Of a DNA stretch of 34,035 nt, positions 27,940 through 34,035 are shown in pieces. A program made the translations under genes and the position numbers. Below the pieces are notes generated by a model. That model was not told where the DNA came from and made no database searches. It was given only the letters and a program-made list of their open reading frames with translations. How positions within the stretch are numbered: position 1 is the stretch's first letter; every line of letters begins with the position of its first letter. Source of the stretch: a virus; the IMG/VR virus record IMGVR_UViG_3300042922_000570, positions 1 to 34,035 of that record; one strand, written 5' to 3'.

Positions 27940-28368
27940 TTGAATAAAACAACAAAAGAATATCTAAAACAGACTTTTAAACTAGACGTTGAGATAAATA
28001 CTTTGATTGAAACAGTTGAATCTCTAGAAGCTAGTGCAACAAAAGTAACAACAATTTTAGATCCTAATAAGGTTGGCAGTGGAAGTTTTAATATCGATAG
28101 CAGAGAACAGACAATTGTTAAAATGTGCGATTTAAAAAACAAAATAAATCAAAAAATTGATGAGTTGGTTGATTTAAAAAGCAATGTATATGAACAGATT
28201 GCAAAGATTGATAATTCAGATTACAGGCTTCTTCTGACATTGAGGTATGTAAATTTAAAGTCTTTTGAAGAGATAGCTGTTTTAATGAATTATACATATA
28301 GACACATTACTAGACTGCATGGGAATGCATTACAGTATTTTGAAAAGATGTCCTATGATGTCCTATAA
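27940..28368 (+). CDS. DUF1492 / sigma-region-4-like late regulator
   Basis: 142 residues. A helical N-terminal part is followed by a sigma-70 region 4-like helix-turn-helix (LLTLRYVNLKSFEEIAVLMN, then YTYRHITRLHGNAL). DUF1492/RinA/ArpU-type proteins sit just before packaging genes and activate late transcription, the position seen here. TTG start at 27940 behind GGAGATGATTAA. Followed by a terminator. Confidence 0.82.
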   Translation: MNKTTKEYLKQTFKLDVEINTLIETVESLEASATKVTTILDPNKVGSGSFNIDSREQTIVKMCDLKNKINQKIDELVDLKSNVYEQIAKIDNSDYRLLLTLRYVNLKSFEEIAVLMNYTYRHITRLHGNALQYFEKMSYDVL

Positions 28369-28411
28369 ATATGTGATATTATGCTACTGTAAGAAAATAT
28401 AAAATTTTAGC

Positions 28412-28446
28412 AAAAGCATCCGGCTGTCATTAGAGGGTGCTTTTTT
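28412..28446 (+). terminator. Terminator ending the early/middle operon
   Basis: AAAAGCATCC (28412-28421) pairs with GGGTGCTTTT, ten pairs with one G-U, around a 13-nt loop, then T-rich sequence. It separates the replication genes from the late genes. The 28447-28591 gap holds a small dyad ATACG-ttaat-CGTAT (near 28513-28527), a possible late regulatory site, but no clear promoter. Confidence 0.85.
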
Positions 28447-28591
28447 ATTGAAAATTCATTTGAGTGTGAAACCTCCTACAAAAAAATGATCGCTCAATTT
28501 CAGTTTGGTTGATACGTTAATCGTATAGGGTGCATGTCCTAATGAAGCAGGGTTGGGGAGCTTGGACATAAAAAATAAGTGGGTGAGGGTA

Positions 28592-29194
28592 ATGAAGAAA
28601 AGACCGGCTAATCCAATTAAACAGCCGAGTAAAGTTTTAGACATTCAAGATTATTTGAGAGAGCAAAATGAAAGGGATTATGTTTTGTTTGTGCTTGGAG
28701 TTGCTACTGGATATAGAGCAGGTGATCTTGTTTCTCTTCAAATAAGAGATGTCAAAGAAGCTTTGAGAGCTGGTTATTTTAGAATTATGGAAGGCAAAAA
28801 ACTTAATAGTAAAAATATTAGGAAGAGCAATATGAAGCCAAGAGAAGTAGTTATAGTGTCAAAGCTGGAGAAGGTTTTGAAAAACTATATCAAAGGCAAG
28901 AATGATTATGAGTATATGTTCCCAAGTAGAAAAGGGAGCTATGATCATATAGGTGTTGCCAGGGTATCAACTATACTCAAGGAAGCTGGTGAAGCTTTTG
29001 GGCTTGATAATATATCAGCTCACAGTATGAGAAAGACTTATGCATATTGCATCTTTATTGAATGTGACAGGGACATATTAGTTGTAAAAGAAATGCTTGG
29101 ACATAGCAGCATAGAAGAAACTAAACGCTATTTAGGATTAAATCGTCAAGACTTTGATAATTATAGTAAAAGTCTTAATGCTTTAATCCTTTAA
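28592..29194 (+). CDS. Short tyrosine recombinase (catalytic domain)
   Basis: 200 residues from ATG 28592, behind GTGAGGG. Only the catalytic domain is present: Arg42 (GYRAGDL), Lys in MEGKKLN, His154 and Arg157 (HSMRKTY), His181 (LGHSS) and Tyr190 (RYLGL). No arm-binding domain. A second recombinase besides Int; such short enzymes occur upstream of terS in Gram-positive phages. Possible roles are resolution of circular multimers or control of packaging and late genes. Not proven by sequence. Confidence 0.85.
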   Translation: MKKRPANPIKQPSKVLDIQDYLREQNERDYVLFVLGVATGYRAGDLVSLQIRDVKEALRAGYFRIMEGKKLNSKNIRKSNMKPREVVIVSKLEKVLKNYIKGKNDYEYMFPSRKGSYDHIGVARVSTILKEAGEAFGLDNISAHSMRKTYAYCIFIECDRDILVVKEMLGHSSIEETKRYLGLNRQDFDNYSKSLNALIL

Positions 29195-29219
29195 CTTTTT
29201 ATATTGAATGTTTTATATT

Positions 29220-29247
29220 TTGGCTTATTAACATTAAGGCATATAAT
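29220..29247 (+). promoter_or_regulatory. Promoter before the packaging genes
   Basis: TTGGCT (29220-29225), 16-bp spacer, TATAAT (29242-29247). Transcripts would meet the hairpin at 29327-29373 after about 75-120 nt, giving a short RNA unless antiterminated. Confidence 0.55.
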
Positions 29248-29326
29248 TTTAAAAATATATATTGATAGAAGAGATAAGAATTATGTGAAAGAATGATTCT
29301 CTAAGAAAACCAAACATTCAAAAGAG

Positions 29327-29373
29327 AAAACACGAATGATAATTTTTAATTATAAAATAATGTTCGTGTTTTT
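29327..29373 (+). terminator. Long-loop terminator upstream of the packaging operon
   Basis: AAAACACGAA (29327-29336) pairs perfectly with TTCGTGTTTT (29363-29372); the loop contains a weaker inner ATTTT/AAAAT pairing. T-rich sequence follows. It ends the recombinase transcript or attenuates late transcription. Confidence 0.72.
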
Positions 29374-29411
29374 ATTATATAAAAATGGATTAGCAAAAAG
29401 AGGTGATACCT

Positions 29412-29564
29412 ATGAAGAAAACAAAGATGCCAAACCCAACATGTAATAAGTGTGGTAAAGAAGCACCTGTTAATAAAGAAATGAGTAATGAAAATTGGAA
29501 AGTTTATGATGTTAAAGAACCATGTAAATGTGGTGGGCAATTTAAAATGAATTTTAGTAAATAG
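29412..29564 (+). CDS. Small zinc-ribbon protein before HNH
   Basis: 50 residues: PNPTCNKCGKEAPVN and EPCKCGGQFKM give a four-cysteine ribbon. ATG at 29412 behind AGAGGTGATACC. Located before the HNH nuclease at the packaging cluster. Role unknown. Confidence 0.6.
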   Translation: MKKTKMPNPTCNKCGKEAPVNKEMSNENWKVYDVKEPCKCGGQFKMNFSK

Positions 29565-29573
29565 GTTTGATGT

Positions 29574-29891
29574 ATGGCTAAAGAGTTTGCAAAGAAGTTT
29601 TATAACAGTAAAGCATGGAAGGAATGTAGGCAGTCATTCATTGATAAGAGGATTGCAATAGATGGTGGAATGTGTGAGTACTGTAAGAATGAGTTAGGTT
29701 ATATAGTCGACCACAAAGAAGAGCTTACACCTGAGAACATAGACAATCCATACATAGCATTAAACCATGATAACTTTCAATACCTTGGCTTAGTCTGTCA
29801 CAATAAAAAAACATTTAGTAAAGTAAAAGAAGAACCAAGATACTATTTTGATGAGGAGGGACAGATACATCCACTCCCCCCTATTCAATAA
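29574..29891 (+). CDS. HNH endonuclease (packaging-associated)
   Basis: 105 residues. FYNSKAWKECRQSFIDKR, CEYCKNELGYIVDHKEEL (HNH His/Asp pair), then LNHDNFQYLGLVCHNKKT: a zinc-bound HNH domain of the type encoded beside terS in cos-type HK97-like phages. There it works with terminase in cos cleavage. ATG at 29574, with a weak AGGTTTGA motif upstream. Confidence 0.9.
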   Translation: MAKEFAKKFYNSKAWKECRQSFIDKRIAIDGGMCEYCKNELGYIVDHKEELTPENIDNPYIALNHDNFQYLGLVCHNKKTFSKVKEEPRYYFDEEGQIHPLPPIQ

Positions 29892-29982
29892 AAGTATAGC
29901 CTAAAAACTAAGACCGAAGGGGAACGTTCAAAAAATACACAGGTCTCACGCGTGACCCCCCTACCGAAAAGAGGTGATATAT
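29892..29982. other. Candidate cos region
   Basis: 91 bp with no gene between HNH and TerS. It contains the 10-bp palindrome TCACGCGTGA (29946-29955) followed by a C6 run, GC-richer than its flanks, then the terS ribosome binding site GAGGTG. In HNH-encoding cos phages the cohesive-end site lies here. The exact nicks cannot be read from sequence alone. Confidence 0.5.
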
Positions 29983-30357
29983 GTGGCGATTAATGCAAAA
30001 ATATCTAAGAATGAAAGAATTTTCAAAGAAGAAAAAAGACTTAGACGTATTTACAAAAAAGTAGATAAAGATAAAAAGGCAATCATTGATGGATTGATTC
30101 AAAGAGCTGCATATATGAGAATTACGCTTGAAGATTATGAAAAGGACCTTGATGATAAAGGTTATGTTGAAATGTTTACTCAATCTGAGAAAATGGATCC
30201 ATATGAAAGAGAAAGACCTGTTGCTAGACTTTACAATACTATGAATAAAAATTATCAAAGCATAATTAAGCAACTTACTGATTTGGTACCTAAAAAAGAA
30301 CCTATTCCTGAAAAAGATGACTTTGATGACTTTGTTGATGGAAGGGAAGATGTCTGA
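29983..30357 (+). CDS. Terminase small subunit
   Basis: 124 residues from GTG 29983, 6 nt behind GAGGTG; an earlier in-frame GTG at 29974 lies within that motif. Helical and charged (SKNERIFKEEKRLRRIYKKV, then AIIDGLIQRAAYMRITLEDY and PVARLYNTMNKNYQSIIKQL), as in HK97-type P27-like small terminases. It recognises the packaging site and hands DNA to the large subunit. Overlaps terL by 3 nt. Confidence 0.85.
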   Translation: MAINAKISKNERIFKEEKRLRRIYKKVDKDKKAIIDGLIQRAAYMRITLEDYEKDLDDKGYVEMFTQSEKMDPYERERPVARLYNTMNKNYQSIIKQLTDLVPKKEPIPEKDDFDDFVDGREDV

Positions 30358-32039
30358 TGGTTAAATACCCAAAAGACTATAACCCTATATTAGAATATTG
30401 GGATGAAATAGAAAGTGGCAAGGAAGTTGTACCTGATAAGGTATATAGAACATATAAGAAAGTTGTATATGACATAAATAATCCAAGTGAATATTTCTAT
30501 TCTAATCAAAGAGCAAATCATATAATAGAGTTTGCTGAAAATTATTGTAAACACTCCAAAGGCAAATTCGGTGGTAAGCCTGTTGTATTAGAGTTGTGGG
30601 AAAAAGCACATCTTGCAACTGTATTTGGCTTTATAGATATAAACGGAAACAGAAAATATAGAAAATCAAAGTTAATAGTAGGTAAGAAAAACGGCAAATC
30701 GCTCCTTGCTTCAATAGTAGGATTGTATATGCAAGTTGGTGACAGCGAACCAGGTCCAGAAGTTTATGCTGTAGCAACTAAACGAGATCAAGCTAAAATT
30801 ATTTGGTTTGAAGCTAAACGAATGGTCCGTAAATCAAAGTCTTTGCTTAAGAGAATTAAGACATTAGTTGCTGAATTAATAAGTGATTTTAATGATGGTG
30901 TTTTTAAACCTCTTGCTTCTGATTCAGATACTTTAGATGGACTTAATATACACTGTGCATTGATGGATGAAATTCATCAGTGGAAAAATGGTAAAGCATT
31001 ATATGATATTATAGCTGATGGTGTAAGTGCTAGAGAGCAACCTTTAATTTATATAACATCAACAGCTGGAACAATCAGAGAAGATATATATGATGCAGAA
31101 TACGAAGATTCAGAAAGAATTATAAACGGTTACTTTGATCCAGATGGCTACCATGATGAGGAAACCATCTCTTTTATTTATGAGCTTGATAATCGAAAAG
31201 AATGGACAAATCCAAATTGCTGGAAAAAAGCAAATCCAGGATTAGGAACAATAAAAAACCTTGAAACTTTGAGAAGAAAGGTTGAAAAAGCAAAAAAAAA
31301 TCCTGCACTTGTAAAAAATCTAGTTTGCAAAGAATTTAATATCAGAGAAACATCTTCAGAAGCTTGGCTGACATTTGAGCAGTTAAATAATACAGCAACC
31401 TATGAACTAGAAAAATTAAAGCCAAGGTATTGTATAGGTGGGTTGGATTTATCTAATACGACTGACTTAACATGTGCAACAATTATATTTAAGATACCCG
31501 GTGATGTAACCTTATATGTAAGACAAATGTATTGGTTGCCAGCTGATATATTAGAACAGCGCGTAAATGATGATAAGATACCTTACGACATATGGCAAGA
31601 ACAGGGACTATTAAGACTATCAGAAGGCAATAAGATAAATTACAAGGATGTTACAAATTGGTTTTTAGAAGTTCAGAACGAACTTGATATTTATATATTC
31701 AAAATTGGATATGATAGCTGGAATAGTCAATACATTGTTGATGAGCTTCAACAAAATTTTGGAAAAGTATCAACTGAAGCTGTTATTCAAGGCAAAAAAA
31801 CAATGTCAAGTCCAATGAAGATATTTGCAGCTGATTTAGAAGCTAAAAGAATTAATTATAACAATAACCCAATTCTTAAATGGAATCTCTCAAATGCTGC
31901 TATAGATGTTGATAAAAATGACAATATTTCCTTAATTAAGACAAGCAATCAAAGAAGAAGAATTGATGGTGTGGCAAGTTTATTAGATGCGTATATAGCT
32001 TTAGATAGGCATTATGAAGATTACAAAAATTTAATTTAA
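30357..32039 (+). CDS. Terminase large subunit
   Basis: 560 residues. The N-terminal ATPase has Walker A GKKNGKS (109-115) and Walker B ALMDEIHQ (Asp204-Glu205). The C-terminal RNase H-like nuclease shows GGLDLSNTTDLT, GYDSWNSQYIVDEL and RRIDGVASLLDAYIA. It packages and cuts the DNA; the HK97-like grouping with an HNH partner points to cos packaging. ATG at 30357 overlaps the terS stop. Confidence 0.95.
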   Translation: MVKYPKDYNPILEYWDEIESGKEVVPDKVYRTYKKVVYDINNPSEYFYSNQRANHIIEFAENYCKHSKGKFGGKPVVLELWEKAHLATVFGFIDINGNRKYRKSKLIVGKKNGKSLLASIVGLYMQVGDSEPGPEVYAVATKRDQAKIIWFEAKRMVRKSKSLLKRIKTLVAELISDFNDGVFKPLASDSDTLDGLNIHCALMDEIHQWKNGKALYDIIADGVSAREQPLIYITSTAGTIREDIYDAEYEDSERIINGYFDPDGYHDEETISFIYELDNRKEWTNPNCWKKANPGLGTIKNLETLRRKVEKAKKNPALVKNLVCKEFNIRETSSEAWLTFEQLNNTATYELEKLKPRYCIGGLDLSNTTDLTCATIIFKIPGDVTLYVRQMYWLPADILEQRVNDDKIPYDIWQEQGLLRLSEGNKINYKDVTNWFLEVQNELDIYIFKIGYDSWNSQYIVDELQQNFGKVSTEAVIQGKKTMSSPMKIFAADLEAKRINYNNNPILKWNLSNAAIDVDKNDNISLIKTSNQRRRIDGVASLLDAYIALDRHYEDYKNLI

Positions 32040-32052
32040 AGGTGGTGAGAAA

Positions 32053-33201
32053 TTGCGTCTATTTGATAGATTTAAAAATAAAGCAGTAACAGTTACAAAA
32101 TATGAACTTATAACCGACAATGGTGGCGGTTATTACTCTTACAATGGTAATTTATATCAGTCGGATATAGTAAGAGCCACTATAAGACCTAAAGTGCAAG
32201 CAATCGGAAAAACAATAGCTAAGCACATCAGGAAAGACCAAAACGGTTTAAAAATTAATCCTGATGCTTATATGAGGTTTTTATTAGAAGAACCTAATCC
32301 ATATATGACAGGGCAAATGTTACAAGAAAAACTTGCTGTACAGTTGGAGCTTAATAATAATGCATTTGCTTATATTAACCGTGATGAATTTGGTTATCCT
32401 ACAGAAATATATCCTATAACAGCATTAAGCAGCGAAGCTATACAAAATGATCAAGGTGATTTGTTCTTAAAGTTTACTCTTAGAAATGGAAGAATAGCAA
32501 CATTTAGATACACTGATATTATCCACTTAAGAAAAGATTTTAATAACAATGAGATATTTGGTGATTCACCAGCTCCGGCATTAACACCATTAATGGAAAT
32601 AGTAACAACAACAGATCAAGGCATAGTAAAAGCAATTAAAAATTCAAATATAATCAAATGGTTGCTCAAATTTAATCAAGCAATAAGGCCTGAAGATATT
32701 AAAAAGCAAACAAAAGAATTTGTTGACAGCTTTTTAAACACAGAAACATCAGAATCAGTAGGGGCTGCTGCAACAGATTCCAAAATGGATGCGCAACAAG
32801 TAGAACCTAAAGATTATGTACCAAACGCCGCTCAAATGGATAGAACCGTTAATAGGATCTATTCATTTTTTAATACAAATGATGATATTGTTCAAGGCAA
32901 GTATGATGAAAACAAATGGATTTCTTATTACGAATCAGCTATTGAACCTGTAATAGTTCAGTTGAGCGGTGAATACACAAGAAAATTATTTTCAAGAAGG
33001 GAGAGAGGCTTTGGAAATAAAATAATATTTGAGAGTTCAAACTTATCATTTGCAAGTATGCAAACTAAATTAAATTTAGTCCAGTATGTTGATAGAGGAA
33101 TTATGACACCAAACGAAGTTAGAGACATATTGAGCTTAGCACCAATAGAAGGTGGAGATACACCAATACGAAGACTTGATACAAGACCAACCACAGAATA
33201 G
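32053..33201 (+). CDS. Portal protein (HK97 family)
   Basis: 382 residues from TTG 32053 behind AAAGGTGGTGAGAAA. Portal-family features: MRFLLEEPNPYMTGQMLQEK, LELNNNAFAYINRD, DIIHLRKDF, FGDSPAPALTPLMEIVTTTD and ISYYESAIEPVIVQLSGEYT. Forms the dodecameric vertex ring through which DNA passes. Confidence 0.94.
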   Translation: MRLFDRFKNKAVTVTKYELITDNGGGYYSYNGNLYQSDIVRATIRPKVQAIGKTIAKHIRKDQNGLKINPDAYMRFLLEEPNPYMTGQMLQEKLAVQLELNNNAFAYINRDEFGYPTEIYPITALSSEAIQNDQGDLFLKFTLRNGRIATFRYTDIIHLRKDFNNNEIFGDSPAPALTPLMEIVTTTDQGIVKAIKNSNIIKWLLKFNQAIRPEDIKKQTKEFVDSFLNTETSESVGAAATDSKMDAQQVEPKDYVPNAAQMDRTVNRIYSFFNTNDDIVQGKYDENKWISYYESAIEPVIVQLSGEYTRKLFSRRERGFGNKIIFESSNLSFASMQTKLNLVQYVDRGIMTPNEVRDILSLAPIEGGDTPIRRLDTRPTTE

Positions 33202-33212
33202 GAGGTGATTAA

Positions 33213-33893
33213 GTGGCAAAGAAAGTAAACATTAAAGGTCCTATTATTTCAAGTGATGATGCTTGGATTTATGATTGGTTTGGAATTGAAAATACGAGTC
33301 CAAAATCAGTCAATAAGGCAATTGAAGAAGCTAATGGAGATGAGCTTGAGGTTGAGATTAACTCAGGTGGTGGAAGTGTATTTGCAGGAAGTGAAATTTA
33401 TACTGCATTAAGATCATACAAGGGAAATGTAACTGTAAAAATTGTAGGTTTAGCTGCAAGTGCTGCAAGTGTAATAGCTATGGCGGGTAAAAAAATAATG
33501 ATGTCTCCTACAGCTCAAATGATGATTCATAATGTATCAACTTATGCATCAGGAGATTATAGAGACATGGAACACACTGCAGAAATTTTGAAAAATGCTA
33601 ATGATACTATTGCAAATGCCTACAGAATAAAAAGCGGTATGACACAAAAGGATTTATTATCAATGATGGATAATGAAACTTGGATGACTGCAGAAAAAGC
33701 CAAGGGATATGGCTTGATTGATGAAGTAATGTTTGAAAATGAAATTCAAATCGTAGCAAGTACAAGCTATTCAGGTTTATTACCATTGGAAGTTATAAAT
33801 AAGATGAGAAACAAATTGCAAAATGAAAATGCCGTAAAAGAAACACAGGCAAAATTAAACTATTTAAAATTGAAGGGAGAAACAAATGAATAA
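33213..33893 (+). CDS. ClpP-type (S14) prohead protease
   Basis: 226 residues from GTG 33213 behind AGGAGGTGATTAA. ClpP-like fold with EVEINSGGGSVFAGSEIYTA, the nucleophile motif GLAASAASVIAMAG (likely Ser83), QMMIHNVS (His106) and MTAEKAKGYGLIDEV. Lies between portal and capsid genes and should remove the capsid delta domain during head maturation. Overlaps the capsid start by 8 nt. Confidence 0.94.
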   Translation: MAKKVNIKGPIISSDDAWIYDWFGIENTSPKSVNKAIEEANGDELEVEINSGGGSVFAGSEIYTALRSYKGNVTVKIVGLAASAASVIAMAGKKIMMSPTAQMMIHNVSTYASGDYRDMEHTAEILKNANDTIANAYRIKSGMTQKDLLSMMDNETWMTAEKAKGYGLIDEVMFENEIQIVASTSYSGLLPLEVINKMRNKLQNENAVKETQAKLNYLKLKGETNE

Positions 33894-34035
33894 AGAACAA
33901 TATTTAAAACAAAGAAATGCCTTGATGGCAGAAATTGAAACTTTACTTGCAGATGGTAAAGTTGAAGATGCTAATGCAAAGATGAAAGAAGTTGAAGCGT
34001 TAGACAGTAAATGGGAAGAAGCAAAACTTGCGAAT
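33886..34035 (+). CDS. HK97-family major capsid protein, 5' end
   Basis: True start of the capsid gene. ATG at 33886 follows the ribosome binding site GGGAGA and overlaps the last codons of the protease gene, which stops at 33893. The first residues are MNKEQYLKQRNALMAEIETL. From 33909 onwards this duplicates 1-127, and the frame continues at position 1. A start chosen within 1-127 alone would truncate the delta domain by about 12 residues. Confidence 0.93.
   Translation, partial: MNKEQYLKQRNALMAEIETLLADGKVEDANAKMKEVEALDSKWEEAKLAN
33909..34035. repeat. 127-bp exact terminal repeat, right copy
   Basis: Exact duplicate of 1-127. It carries the codons that follow the start of the major capsid gene (ATG at 33886). 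Trimming one copy restores a single open reading frame across the join. Confidence 0.95.

Noticed and set aside
29908-30273. 121-codon leftward frame opposite terS
   Set aside because: Phe/Ile-rich antisense shadow of a well-supported terminase gene, running through the cos region, with no start signals.
33909-34035. True direct terminal repeat of a linear phage genome
   Set aside because: It is only 127 bp, lies inside the capsid gene, and the packaging genes point to cos; assembly overlap explains it better.
1-34035. CRISPR array, tRNA or rRNA genes
   Set aside because: No regularly spaced direct repeats of CRISPR type, and no cloverleaf or rRNA-like segment was recognised on either strand by eye.

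Overview
The window is a complete temperate siphovirus genome of an AT-rich, low-GC Gram-positive host. The first 127 bases (1-127) recur exactly as the last 127 (33909-34035), and the major capsid gene runs across that junction, so the molecule is a closed circle of 33,908 bp. The host is most likely a member of the Clostridia. This is inferred from strong GGAGG-type ribosome binding sites, frequent TTG/GTG starts, a Bacillus-type LexA box, DUF1492, replisome-organiser and ORF6C proteins, and a secreted MBL/copper-amine-oxidase-N protein typical of clostridia. The intact integrase/attP region suggests the circular or virion form, not an integrated copy.

Layout, read around the circle. (1) 28592-33893 and on through 1-8697 (+): a short second tyrosine recombinase, zinc-ribbon protein, HNH nuclease, putative cos, TerS, TerL, portal, ClpP-type prohead protease, HK97 capsid protein, four head-tail connector/completion proteins, major tail protein, gpG/gpGT chaperones (seven-T slippery run), a short tape measure, Dit, a fibre-like pair closed by a terminator, and Tal. 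(2) 8713-10442 (+): XhlA-like and holin-like membrane proteins, then an amidase fused to a NAGPA-like domain. (3) 10510-15251: accessory region holding two leftward genes (one YdjM-like), a ribbon-helix-helix protein, an FtsK/SpoIIIE-type translocase, a replication-relaxation protein, and a secreted metallo-beta-lactamase-fold protein in its own promoter/terminator cassette. (4) 15290-18714: attP, integrase, and an elaborate lysogeny control region with two leftward XRE repressors, a Cro-like gene and a 50-aa ORF behind a near-perfect LexA box. (5) 18841-28368 (+): BRO/ORF6C antirepressor, PAPS-reductase-like protein, replisome organiser with internal iterons, DnaC-like loader, many small Cys-rich or hypothetical proteins, an orphan C5-cytosine methyltransferase and a DUF1492 sigma-like protein that probably activates late genes.

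How the parts work together. The repressor at 17406-17768 probably binds a set of TWCACAT-n3-GTGWA sites in its own promoter, in the cro promoter, in the ribosome binding site of the following gene, and in the integrase promoter. That would give one regulon tying integration to lysis-lysogeny. DNA damage would relieve LexA at 17223-17236 and express the 50-aa protein, a candidate antirepressor. The most notable unexplained structures are this SOS-linked ORF, the five-site regulon, an in-frame internal start with an ideal Shine-Dalgarno at the capsid delta-domain boundary, a 19-nt repeat linking an intergenic stretch to the FtsK-like gene, and near-duplicate terminators flanking the MBL cassette.
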